Positions 41,368 through 49,480 of a DNA stretch of 64,000 bases are shown here, one piece after another. The position numbers and the translations under genes were made by a program. Position 1 is the first letter of the stretch. Each line of letters starts with the position of its first letter. The DNA is from Bacillota bacterium (lineage in GTDB: Bacteria; Bacillota_E; JAJZYS01; JAJYTV01): NCBI GenBank assembly GCA_021845645.1, contig JAJZVM010000011.1, positions 1 through 64,000 of the forward strand, written 5' to 3'. Below the pieces are notes generated by a model, which worked only from the letters and a program-made list of their open reading frames with translations, was not told where the DNA came from and made no database searches.

Positions 41368-43589
41368 AGCCCGCGTGCCGAGAGCGCCTGCAGCACCCCT
41401 TCCGGCTTGATCGGCAGGTCGCGCACGCGGGCTCCTGTGGCGTCCGCGACCGCGTTGGCGACGGCGGCCGCTCCCGGCACGGCGGGAGGCTCGCCGACGC
41501 CCTTGGCGCCGAACGGCCCCTGCTCGGCAGGCACCTCGACGAGCGCGATGTCGATCGGCGGCACGTCCGTGGCGCGCGGCAGGGCGTAGTCGAGGAAGCT
41601 GCCGCTCATGAGCTGGCCCGAGTCGCCCCAGCGCATCTCCTCGCCGAGGGCGCGCCCGATGGCCTGGGCGACGCCGCCGCGGATCTGGCCCTCCACGGCC
41701 ATGGGGTTCAAGGTGCGTCCGACGTCCTGCACGGCCAAGTACCCGAGCGGCTGCACCTCGCCGGTGCGGCGGTCGACGCGCACGCGCGCGACATGGACCG
41801 TGAACCCTGGCGCAGCACGCTTGATCGCGATCCTGCCGCGGCCGACGAGTGGCGGTGCGCTGCCGCCGAACGCGGTCGTGCGCCGGGCCAGGTCGGCCAC
41901 GTCCAAGCCTCGGCTCGGGGCACCGCGCACGAACACCCTCCCTTCGGCGAGGTCGAGGTCCGAAGCGGACGCCTCGAGTTCCTGCGCCGCCATCTCGAGC
42001 AGCTGCTGGCGCGCCTCCTGCGCCGCCTGCAGCACCGCATTGCCGACGGTGAACGTGATCTTGCTGCCGCCCGAGGAGCCCGAGTACGGCGCGCCGTCGG
42101 TGTCGCCCGCCTTCACCGCCACCGCGTCCGTGCGCACGCCGAACACCTCTGCGGCGATCTGGGCGAACGTCGTGTTGGTTCCCGTGATGTCCACCGAACC
42201 GACCTGCACCGTGATGCTGCCGTCGCCGTTGATGCGGCAGGCCGCGGCCGCCGGCTCGGTGCCGCCGGGCCAACCGCCGGCGGCGACGCCGTAGCCTTCG
42301 TCCTCGCCCTTCTTGCGCTCCCGCCAGAACGGATGGCTGCGCGCGGCCTCAAGCGTCTCGACGAGGCCGATCCGCGGCCATGGCGCGCCGTTCGCGCGCG
42401 GGTCCCCCTTCTGGACGGCAGAGCGCAGCCGCAGTTCGAAGGGATCCTGCCCGAGCTTGCGCGCAAGCTCATCCATCGCCGACTCGAGCGCGAAGTAGGC
42501 CTGCGGCGCCCCAGGCGCTCGGTAGGCGCCGGTCGGAGTCTTGTGCGTCAGGACTTCCACGCCTTCGACGAGCAGGTGCGGCACGCGGTAGGTAGACCCC
42601 AGGAGCATGGCGGCGATGCCGACCGTCCCGTCCTCCTGGGCCCCTGCGTCGAGCATGAGGTCGGCGGCGAGCGCCGTCAGGCTGCCGTCGCGGCGGGCCC
42701 CCAGCCGCACGCTGATCTCGGCGAAGGTGCCGGGTCGGCTCTGCATGAAGTCGCCGCTGCGCGTGAGCACCATGCGCACCGGCTGTCCGAGGCGCAGGGC
42801 AAGCGCCGCGACGACCGGCTCGAGCTTGACGAACTTGGCGCCGAAACCGCCGCCCACCGTCATCGCGACGACGCGCACGCGGTGCTCGGGCAGCCCGAGC
42901 GTCGCGCAGACATCCTCACGCACCGCAAACTGGCCCTGCGTCGTGGTATAGATCGCAAGTCCATCGCCCTCAGGCACGGCAAGGGAGCCGTGCGGCTCGA
43001 GATAGCCCTGGTACAGGGCGGGTATGCGGTAGCGCTCCTCGACGACGACATCCGCGAGGCGCATGCCCTCGTCGATGTCGCCACGGACGAAGCGCGCCTC
43101 GCCGCAGACGTTCACCCTTCGCGAGCTTGCGTGCTGTGCGGCGTCCGCGCCGTGGGCGCCGGCATCCGCGCGCTGCGAGCGAAGGGATGCGGGCAGCACC
43201 GCCGCCGCGTCCTCGCGGAGGGCCCGGCGCGGGTCCACCAGTGCAGGCAGCCGCTCGTAGCGCACCCGCACCGCCTGAGCGGCGTCAGCGGCCTTACGTC
43301 TGTCGTCCGCCACGACCACGGCCACGGGCTGGCCGGCGTAGAACACCTCGCCCTGTGCGAGGATGCCGAGCGTACCGATCTCTCCGGCGGCGAATACGCC
43401 GACGACGCCCGGCATCGCCAGGGCCGCCGCCGCATCGATCGCCGTCACGCGGGCGTGCGCGTAGGGACACGTGACGAACTCGGCGTGCAGCGCGCCAGGC
43501 ACGCGCACGTCCGCCACGTAGGCCGTACGCCCGCTGACCTTGTCGCCGCCCTCCAGCCTGCGCTGCGCAACTCCGATGGCTCCAGCCAC
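41364..43589 (-). CDS. Molybdenum hydroxylase large subunit (CoxL/XdhA-like), stand-alone
   Basis: A 741-residue molybdopterin-binding subunit of the xanthine oxidase family. It has the aldehyde-oxidase a/b hammerhead (about residues 15-130) and the Mo-binding domain: VGGGFGAKF, the AYRAPGAPQ motif (neither the AYRCSFR of true CO dehydrogenase nor the AYRGAGR of form II), and the catalytic glutamate in GAKGVGEPP near the end. GTG 43589 follows GGGGAG. No genes for the usual FAD subunit or 2Fe-2S subunit are adjacent, nor are such domains fused to it. CoxG precedes it by 30 bp and lut genes follow. The substrate is unknown (N-heterocycle or aldehyde). Confidence 0.88.
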   Translation of the reverse strand: MAGAIGVAQRRLEGGDKVSGRTAYVADVRVPGALHAEFVTCPYAHARVTAIDAAAALAMPGVVGVFAAGEIGTLGILAQGEVFYAGQPVAVVVADDRRKAADAAQAVRVRYERLPALVDPRRALREDAAAVLPASLRSQRADAGAHGADAAQHASSRRVNVCGEARFVRGDIDEGMRLADVVVEERYRIPALYQGYLEPHGSLAVPEGDGLAIYTTTQGQFAVREDVCATLGLPEHRVRVVAMTVGGGFGAKFVKLEPVVAALALRLGQPVRMVLTRSGDFMQSRPGTFAEISVRLGARRDGSLTALAADLMLDAGAQEDGTVGIAAMLLGSTYRVPHLLVEGVEVLTHKTPTGAYRAPGAPQAYFALESAMDELARKLGQDPFELRLRSAVQKGDPRANGAPWPRIGLVETLEAARSHPFWRERKKGEDEGYGVAAGGWPGGTEPAAAACRINGDGSITVQVGSVDITGTNTTFAQIAAEVFGVRTDAVAVKAGDTDGAPYSGSSGGSKITFTVGNAVLQAAQEARQQLLEMAAQELEASASDLDLAEGRVFVRGAPSRGLDVADLARRTTAFGGSAPPLVGRGRIAIKRAAPGFTVHVARVRVDRRTGEVQPLGYLAVQDVGRTLNPMAVEGQIRGGVAQAIGRALGEEMRWGDSGQLMSGSFLDYALPRATDVPPIDIALVEVPAEQGPFGAKGVGEPPAVPGAAAVANAVADATGARVRDLPIKPEGVLQALSARGL

Positions 43590-43619
43590 GTACAGGTCTC
43601 CCCTTTCCCGATACGCTGC

Positions 43620-44066
43620 CTACTCTTCGGCAAACGCCTTGGCCTCGCGCCCGATGCCATCGCAGAACTGGCGCACCAGCAGGGTCGCGATACCGCCCGC
43701 CACCCGCTGGCCCAAGGCGGCGAGCGGTCCGCCAAGCTCGCTCTCGGCGCTGTATGCCACATCGGTACCCTCGTCCGATGGCGTGAAGCTCGTATGCACC
43801 GTCGCCTCGACGTAACCGCGTGGCGCCTCAAGCTCCAGCTCGAAATCGAAGCGGTGTCCCGGATCATGCTGCAGGATGCGAATCGCTCCCTGGTAGCTGC
43901 CCCGCACGGCGGCGACGCCGATCGAGATCTCGATGCGGTAGCCGTCGGCACCAGGTTCGAGCGCGCTGCAGCCCGGCAGGCTGCGCCTCAGCCGCGCGGG
44001 ATCGGAGAGCACCCTGCCGACGGCTTCGGGAGGTGCCTTGACGCTCGCCGTGCCGCTGATGTCCAA
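43620..44066 (-). CDS. CoxG-like SRPBCC protein
   Basis: A 148-residue START-like protein of the CoxG family (about residues 1-145). Typical wording includes the N-terminal ISGTASVKAPPEAVGRVLSDP, then RRSLPGCSALEP, and a membrane-proximal C-terminal helix. CoxG proteins anchor or mature molybdenum hydroxylases of the CO dehydrogenase family at the membrane. TTG 44066 follows AGGAGGGAGTCTC; the longer frame is spurious. It is the first gene of the coxG-coxL run. Confidence 0.85.
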   Translation of the reverse strand: MDISGTASVKAPPEAVGRVLSDPARLRRSLPGCSALEPGADGYRIEISIGVAAVRGSYQGAIRILQHDPGHRFDFELELEAPRGYVEATVHTSFTPSDEGTDVAYSAESELGGPLAALGQRVAGGIATLLVRQFCDGIGREAKAFAEE

Positions 44067-44479
44067 GAGACTCCCTCCTACGGTCGCTCGCAGAGAGGCC
44101 GGCCTTGCGGCCGGCTTCAGTCTTCGCTGCCCGGTCGGTGCGAACCTGCCAGAAGTTTGTCCTTGAGGCGGTCTTGCGGCAACACGGCCTGAGACACGCG
44201 CCGTTCGGCCGCCACGCGCCGCTGCGAGCTGGCCGCACGGGGCAGACGAGGCGCCCCGGTTCCTGGCGGCCAGTTCGGCCTCGGCCCGCGATGGCGCATG
44301 TCGACGCCGATCCCAGCCTCTTCGTCGTCGCCGTCGTCGAGAGACGTCGAGGAGCCGCCCCGTCCCCCATTCGCGGTGGTACGCCATCGACCACGTGGAA
44401 CGACCGGGCCGAAGCGTGAGGACATGCCGGCCCTGACCGTCAACCCCAGCTCGGCCCGCCTGGTGGAGGCATCTGCACG
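44067..44479. other. Spacer between paaD and coxG with a GC-rich hairpin
   Basis: About 410 bases. A GCCGGCC-TTGC-GGCCGGC hairpin is at 44098-44115. Frames on both strands (for example 44117-44425 minus, 103 residues, starting MSSRFG) lack ribosome sites and known motifs. The region should hold the coxG promoter and the end of the paa transcript. Confidence 0.4.
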
Positions 44480-44929
44480 TCAGAGGGCCTTCATCTGCTC
44501 AAAGGGGTTGCGGCACGTATCGCAGTAGTAGACGGAGCGGCAGCGCGTGGGCCCGAACGCCGACGCCGCGCGCGTGTGGCGCGACCCGCAGTAGGGACAG
44601 GCCGGTGAATCCCCGGGCGGCGCGATGCCGAAGCTCTGCAGCGCGAGCCGCCCGCGCTCGTTGATGCGCGACGTGTTCCAGGCCGGATCCATGCGGAATG
44701 AGACCTGTACCTCGTCGACGCCCGGCAGTTCCGCCACCTTGCGCCGCACCGCCTCCGCCATGAAGCCCAGTGCCGGGCAGCCGCTGAAGGTGGGCAGGAG
44801 CTCGACCAGCACCTTGCCGCCCTCGACCCCGACCGCCTCGACCACGCCGAGATCGACGATGCTGAGCACAGGAATCTCGGGGTCGTGCACCGCCTGCAAG
44901 GCCGCCCTCACCTGTGCCTCGGTCGGCAT
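44480..44929 (-). CDS. paaD: 1,2-phenylacetyl-CoA epoxidase subunit PaaD
   Basis: A 149-residue protein with an N-terminal DUF59/MIP18-like domain (about residues 1-100, VHDPEIPVLSIVDLGVV and PTFSGCPAL) and a C-terminal zinc ribbon of four cysteines (CPYCGS ... YYCDTCRNPFEQMK). PaaD is needed to mature or assemble the PaaABC di-iron epoxidase, probably through Fe-S transfer. ATG 44929 is 14 bp after the paaC stop. It is the last gene of paaABCD. Confidence 0.94.
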   Translation of the reverse strand: MPTEAQVRAALQAVHDPEIPVLSIVDLGVVEAVGVEGGKVLVELLPTFSGCPALGFMAEAVRRKVAELPGVDEVQVSFRMDPAWNTSRINERGRLALQSFGIAPPGDSPACPYCGSRHTRAASAFGPTRCRSVYYCDTCRNPFEQMKAL

Positions 44930-44943
44930 GTCCCCGCCCCCTT

Positions 44944-45720
44944 TCACCAGATCGCCCCGGGATCGCTCCGCCACACCTCGCCCATCGTCGCAAGGAGCTC
45001 GCCGAGATCCTTGAGGTGCTCGCCCGCGCGGCCGCGGGGACCCTGCCGCGGCGGCGCGAACGTCAAGCCGTACGGCGAGATCTCCTCCTGCACCCGCGCG
45101 ACGAAACGGTCCCACAGGCGCGAGGGCGCCTCCGGCAGGATGCCTGCGCGGACCAGCGCCCCTTCCCACGCCAGCGGCCGGAACAGGTCGAAGCTGTCGG
45201 CCGCGACGCGGTCGAGCGCGTGCACGAGCCGCAGGGCGGCTTCGCTCCCGCCGCCCGCCAGTGCACGCAGCCATGTGCGGCCGTGCTCCAGATGGTACCG
45301 CTCCTCGCGGCGCATGCGCTCGGCGAGGGACCGCAAGAGCGGTTCGCCCGAGCGCAAGAGCTGCTCGGTACGCAGGTCGTCCGCGATGTCGTAGACGAAG
45401 TGGCGCATGACGCTGAAGGCCCAGTCGCCGTTCGGCCGCTCGAGCAGCACCGCGTTGCGCATCGCGTCGGGCCGCCGCCCGAACGCGATGGCGTCGGTCC
45501 CCGGCCCGCCGGAGTCCTGCACAAGGTCGTACAGCATCTGGGCGTGCGCGATCTCGTCCTGGGCGATCGAGGCGAACGCCACGTCCTCCTCGATCAGCGG
45601 CGCGAAGGCGCACCATTCGGAGTCGCGGTGCCCGAGCACCAGCTCGTCGTCGGCCAGGGTCAGGACGTACTCGCGAAGTACGGCGCGCAGGCCGACGTCC
45701 AGGTCCCTACCGATCTGCAC
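44944..45720 (-). CDS. paaC: 1,2-phenylacetyl-CoA epoxidase subunit PaaC
   Basis: A 258-residue ferritin-like subunit, the structural partner of PaaA in the epoxidase. Family segments include LADDELVLGHRDSEWCAFAP (about residues 22-41), EEDVAFASIAQDEIAHAQMLY, and MRREERYHLEHGRTWLRAL. PaaC keeps the helical bundle but the active di-iron centre is in PaaA. Its start overlaps the paaB end by 14 bases. Phenylacetyl-CoA is converted to its 1,2-epoxide, the first committed step of aerobic phenylacetate breakdown. Confidence 0.95.
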   Translation of the reverse strand: MQIGRDLDVGLRAVLREYVLTLADDELVLGHRDSEWCAFAPLIEEDVAFASIAQDEIAHAQMLYDLVQDSGGPGTDAIAFGRRPDAMRNAVLLERPNGDWAFSVMRHFVYDIADDLRTEQLLRSGEPLLRSLAERMRREERYHLEHGRTWLRALAGGGSEAALRLVHALDRVAADSFDLFRPLAWEGALVRAGILPEAPSRLWDRFVARVQEEISPYGLTFAPPRQGPRGRAGEHLKDLGELLATMGEVWRSDPGAIW

Positions 45721-46009
45721 CTTGCTCGCCCCCGAATCGCTTCCACTTGTCGACCGTGGCGCGGTATCCGCTGCCGAGCCTGTAGCCGCGCGGCTCGGCC
45801 GGGCCGAGCGACGCGCCGTCCCGCGGCGCGACCTGCACCGCGGGGCGCGGCACGACCCAGATCTCTACGTACTCCGAGCGCCGGCAGAAGAGCTCCCTTG
45901 CCAGGACCAGGGCAAGATCCGGTCCCGCCGCCTGAAGGCTTCCGGCGTGGCAGAAGGTCGCTCCGGGCTTCTCCTGACCGAACACCTCGTAGACATCGAG
46001 ATCCGCCAC
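45707..46009 (-). CDS. paaB: 1,2-phenylacetyl-CoA epoxidase subunit PaaB
   Basis: A 100-residue subunit with the PaaB wording DVYEVFGQEKPGATFCHAGSLQA, then A-x-ELFCRRSEYVEIWVVPR. It bridges PaaA and PaaC in the complex. GTG 46009 follows GGAGGAG by six bases; the longer frame to 46075 adds unlike sequence. The gene lies 16 bp after paaA. Confidence 0.93.
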   Translation of the reverse strand: MADLDVYEVFGQEKPGATFCHAGSLQAAGPDLALVLARELFCRRSEYVEIWVVPRPAVQVAPRDGASLGPAEPRGYRLGSGYRATVDKWKRFGGEQGADR

Positions 46010-46025
46010 CGCAGTCTCCTCCCGC

Positions 46026-46943
46026 CTAGGCGGCGTACTCGGACCGCATCGCGGCAACCACCCAGCCCTGTTCATCCCGGCTGAGGCGTCGCAGAGACAG
46101 GCGCTCGGCCGTACGCTGGCCGTCGCCCCTGATCACCTGCCAGAATTCGTTCCAGTCCGGATCGCCGTAGGTCCACAGGCCCGTGGCCGCATTGAGGCGC
46201 AGCTCAGGATCGGGGATGGCGAGGCCGAGCCGCTGGATCTTGGGCACGTACTTGCGCAGGAAGCTCTGGCGCAGGTCCTCGTTCGAGGCGGTGCGGATCC
46301 GCCACCGGAAGGCGTCGACGTTCGGCGACTCGCCGGGCGGGCCGAAGAAGTGCAGAAGCGGCCGCCACCAGCGGCTGAGGGCATCCTGCAGCATGGCGCG
46401 CTGCGAGGGCGTGCCAGAGGCCAGGGTCAGGACGATGTCCTCGCCGTGCTTGAGATGTACCGCCTCTTCGGCGCAGATGCGGCGCAGGATGCGCGCATAG
46501 GGTGCGTAGCTCGTTCTCAGGAGGGCGCCCTGCGTCTCGAGCGCCGCCCCGTCGACGAGCCAGGCGATGATACCCACGTCGGCCCAGGTGGGCGCGGGGT
46601 AGCTGAAGACGTTGTGGAACTTCGCCCGGCCACAGATCAGGTCGTCGAGCATGTCTTCGCGCGTGATGTCGAACGGCGTGGCCAAATCCTCCGCCACGCG
46701 GTAGATCATCTGCGCGTGACCGATTTCGTCCTGCACCTTCGACAGCACCGACAACTTGCGCCGCAGCCCCGGTGCGCGCGGGATCCACTCGCGCTCGGGG
46801 AGGGCGCCCATCAGCTCGGAGTTCGCGTGCGTGACGATGAGCCGCAGGCACTGGCGCCTGTAGGCGTCGGGCATGACATCGTCGGCCTCGATCAGCTCGC
46901 CGCGGGCGATCCGCGCGTCGAAGGCCTGCAGGTCCATGTCCAC
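46026..46943 (-). CDS. paaA: 1,2-phenylacetyl-CoA epoxidase catalytic subunit PaaA
   Basis: A 305-residue catalytic subunit. The di-iron ligands are visible in VQDEIGHAQMIYRVAED (about residues 69-86) and CAEEAVHLKHGED (about 155-167). Substrate-pocket segments such as VFSYPAPTWADVGIIAWLVDG are conserved. GTG 46943 follows GGAGGG by six bases; ATG 46937 is an alternative. No paaE reductase, paaK ligase or ring-opening genes occur in the window, so those steps must be coded elsewhere. It is the first gene of paaABCD. Confidence 0.95.
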   Translation of the reverse strand: MDMDLQAFDARIARGELIEADDVMPDAYRRQCLRLIVTHANSELMGALPEREWIPRAPGLRRKLSVLSKVQDEIGHAQMIYRVAEDLATPFDITREDMLDDLICGRAKFHNVFSYPAPTWADVGIIAWLVDGAALETQGALLRTSYAPYARILRRICAEEAVHLKHGEDIVLTLASGTPSQRAMLQDALSRWWRPLLHFFGPPGESPNVDAFRWRIRTASNEDLRQSFLRKYVPKIQRLGLAIPDPELRLNAATGLWTYGDPDWNEFWQVIRGDGQRTAERLSLRRLSRDEQGWVVAAMRSEYAA

Positions 46944-47017
46944 CGCGATCCCTCCTGGTCCTGCCGCACGCTGCTCCATCCTGCCCTGTCAGCTTCCCCG
47001 GATGGCCTATGTTATAC

Positions 47018-47029
47018 GGTCACTTGACC
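47018..47029. promoter_or_regulatory. Candidate operator in the paaA promoter
   Basis: GGTCA-CT-TGACC, a 12-bp dyad about 75 bp before the paaA start, next to a minus-strand TATAAC box and the palindrome TACGTA. It is well placed for repression of paaABCD by a TetR/PaaR- or GntR-type regulator. No regulator gene is adjacent. Confidence 0.4.
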
Positions 47030-47158
47030 CTACGTACCTATCCTACTGGCCCTGACTCGACGCCGTCAACGTTCAAGGCTCCGAGGCAGGAAATACCGTT
47101 GCCAAGCATAAATCTGCGCGTGAGAGCACAACACTCTGATACCTGAGGGGGGTCCTCG

Positions 47159-48238
47159 ATGGAGTTCGCCTTCCACGGCAGTCCGAAGGACTCGTGCATG
47201 GCGACCTTTTCCAACCGCCTGAGCCGCGCCCTGAAGGAAGCAGGCCATCAACCGAGCGAGCCCGTACCCGGTGTGGGGCTCGTCTTCAGCCATGTCGACG
47301 AGGAGCATCTTCGCCCGTTCCGGCGCCACGCGCAGGCCACCTACATCATCGCGCTGCTCCGCCTGCCGGCGGTTCCGCCCGACTTTCTGCGCGTCGCCTA
47401 CCCCTTCATGATCCGCTCGCTCGCGAACCTCCTGATCGCCGTCGTCGGGCCGGCGGAGGACACCGAGACCTACTTCATGACCCTGGAGCGGGGCTACTAC
47501 CGCATCGCGCCGCAGACCGACCCCGCCCTGCACATGCAGGAAGTGGTGCGCCGGCTGACGCCGCTCGCCACCTCCCATCTGATCATCGACAACCTCTTCG
47601 ACCCCGACCTCGAGCCGGAGCTCTGGCAAGGCGACGACGCGACGGTGGAGCTTGAGCGCGCCGGACAGGTCCTCGACGCCTGGAACCTCCTGCCGGCCCC
47701 CTTCCCGATGCAGGAGATCCTCTCGCCGGAAGACTTCCGCCACGTGCAACGCCTCTATCAGATCGGCGGTCTGAGCTACGGCAACCTCAGCCAGCGCCGG
47801 GACCGCCACCGCTACTGGATGTCCGCGAGCGGCGTCAACAAGGCGCGGCTGCACGACGTCGGCGACGAGGTGCTGCTCGTCAAGGACTTCGACCAAGAAC
47901 GCAAGGCCATGCGCCTCTCGGTGCCGCCGGATATCAAGCCGCGCCGCGTCTCCGTGGACGCGATCGAGCACTTCATGATCTACCGGGAGCACCCGGATGT
48001 CGGGGCAATCATCCATGTCCACGCCTGGATGGACGGCATCCCGTCGACCGACGTCAACTATCCCTGCGGCACGATCGAGCTCGCCACGTCGGTCGCGCAC
48101 CTGGTGCGCCAAGCGCCCGATCCGTCGAGGGCGGTCGTGGGGCTGCGCAACCATGGCATGACGATCACCGGCCGCAGCCTCGACGACATCATGGAGCGCG
48201 TCGACGGCAAGATCCTGCCACAGGTGCCGATGTCCTGA
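47159..48238 (+). CDS. Class II aldolase/adducin protein with an added N-terminal domain
   Basis: A 359-residue protein. The C-terminal part (about residues 190-355) is a class II aldolase/adducin domain: GGLSYGNLS, MSASGV-N-K, EHFMIYREHP, and zinc ligands H-V-H in AIIHVHAW plus the later RNHGMTITG. The N-terminal ~180 residues (VFSHVDEEHLRPFRRHAQATYIIALLRLP, SHLIIDNLFDP) do not match a domain I know. ATG 47159 follows GAGGGGGG. The stop overlaps the dehydrogenase start by one base (TGATG), so the two form a coupled pair, plausibly for a hydroxy-aldehyde or sugar-phosphate pathway. Confidence 0.82.
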   Translation: MEFAFHGSPKDSCMATFSNRLSRALKEAGHQPSEPVPGVGLVFSHVDEEHLRPFRRHAQATYIIALLRLPAVPPDFLRVAYPFMIRSLANLLIAVVGPAEDTETYFMTLERGYYRIAPQTDPALHMQEVVRRLTPLATSHLIIDNLFDPDLEPELWQGDDATVELERAGQVLDAWNLLPAPFPMQEILSPEDFRHVQRLYQIGGLSYGNLSQRRDRHRYWMSASGVNKARLHDVGDEVLLVKDFDQERKAMRLSVPPDIKPRRVSVDAIEHFMIYREHPDVGAIIHVHAWMDGIPSTDVNYPCGTIELATSVAHLVRQAPDPSRAVVGLRNHGMTITGRSLDDIMERVDGKILPQVPMS

Positions 48239-49473
48239 TGCAGCAGGCTACCGGTCTCGTCTACCGCGTGTCGATCCCACGCTATCTCATGGGCCGCGCG
48301 CTCGGCCCCGTATGGCCGTGGCTGCTCTACGGCCCGCTTTCGTCCATCTCCCTGCAGCGGCGCCCCCTGCCGCAGCCGCCGCAAGGCGACTGGCTCGAGC
48401 TTGGGACGCGGCTCTGCGGCATCTGCGGCTCGGATGTGGCCCTTCTGCGCGGCAAGTCCAGCCCCGCCCTCTCGCCGTTCCATTCCTTCCCCGCCGTCCT
48501 GGGCCACGAGGTGCTGGCCGACGTGGCGGGGCCGGTCGGCGACGCCCTCGCGGGGCGGCGCGTCGTCGTCGACCCCGTCATCTCATGCCAGATGCGCGGC
48601 ATCGAGCCGTGCCCCGCCTGCGCTTCGGGGCAGAGCCAGCAATGCAGGCGCCGGGGCGAACGCGACGGCCTGGGGCCCGGCACTCTCGTCGGCTATCACG
48701 CCCAGCTGCCCGGCGGTTTCGGCGACCGGCTCTTCGCCCACCGCAGCCAGCTCTACGCCGTGCCTGACGCGGTGCCAGACGAGCGCGCGGTTCTGGCCGA
48801 GCCGTACGCGATCGCGCTGCACGGCGTTCTGCGCAGTCCGCCGCCCGCGGGCGCCAAGCTACTGGTGCTGGGCGGCGGCACGATCGGCCTCCTGACCGTC
48901 GCTGCCCTGGCGCGCCACGCCCAGGCTGAGATCCACCTCGTGGCGCGCCACCCGCACCAGCGCCGCCTGGGTCTCGAGCTCGGCGCCCACAGGGCCTACG
49001 GCCCTCCGGGTGCGTCCGTCGCGGTGCAGGCCGCGGTGGCAGCGCAGCTCCTGCGTCCGCTGATGGGGCCGCCGGTGTTCAGCGACGGTTTCGACTATGT
49101 CTACGACTGCATCGGCTCCGAGGACAGCCTGCGCGACAGCCTGCGCGTCACACGCCACGGCGGCACCTTGGTGCTGCTCGGCACCGCCGGATCCGTGAAC
49201 GTGGACTGGTCCTTCGTCTGGGCCAACGAACTCGACCTCATCGGCTGCTTCGGCTATGGGCGCGAGACAGACGGGCGTCACACCTTCCAGTGGGCGCTTG
49301 ACGACTTCGCGGCCCACGATGGCGCCGCGTTCGAGCGACTCATCACCGACCGCTACCGCCTCCAGGACTATCGCGAGGCCATGCGCCGCCAGCTCGTCGC
49401 AGGCCCGAACCGGCCACTCAAGGCCGTCTTCGACTTCCGCGCCGGATCGCCGGCTGGTGCCGGGAATCGCTGA
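48238..49473 (+). CDS. Zinc-dependent medium-chain dehydrogenase
   Basis: A 411-residue MDR alcohol/polyol dehydrogenase. Catalytic zinc residues appear in LCGICGSD and GHEV (about residues 58 and 90), the structural zinc lobe in CPACASGQSQQC (about 125-136), and the nucleotide fold in LLVLGGGTIGLLT (about 207-219). An extra N-terminal ~50 residues precedes the GroES-like domain. It is translationally coupled to the aldolase gene, suggesting sequential steps on one substrate. The substrate is unknown. Confidence 0.87.
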   Translation: MQQATGLVYRVSIPRYLMGRALGPVWPWLLYGPLSSISLQRRPLPQPPQGDWLELGTRLCGICGSDVALLRGKSSPALSPFHSFPAVLGHEVLADVAGPVGDALAGRRVVVDPVISCQMRGIEPCPACASGQSQQCRRRGERDGLGPGTLVGYHAQLPGGFGDRLFAHRSQLYAVPDAVPDERAVLAEPYAIALHGVLRSPPPAGAKLLVLGGGTIGLLTVAALARHAQAEIHLVARHPHQRRLGLELGAHRAYGPPGASVAVQAAVAAQLLRPLMGPPVFSDGFDYVYDCIGSEDSLRDSLRVTRHGGTLVLLGTAGSVNVDWSFVWANELDLIGCFGYGRETDGRHTFQWALDDFAAHDGAAFERLITDRYRLQDYREAMRRQLVAGPNRPLKAVFDFRAGSPAGAGNR

Positions 49474-49480
49474 CGCCGCG

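Noticed and set aside
41364..43589. True carbon monoxide dehydrogenase large subunit
   Set aside because: The active-site loop reads AYRAPGAPQ, not AYRCSFR, and coxM/coxS are not adjacent; only a general molybdenum hydroxylase is supported.
41793..44192. Plus-strand open frame of 799 codons over the molybdenum hydroxylase gene
   Set aside because: Antisense shadow of a complete enzyme gene.
44117..44425. 103-residue minus-strand frame between paaD and coxG
   Set aside because: Arginine/glycine/proline-rich sequence without a ribosome site or a known domain; likely chance in GC-rich DNA.
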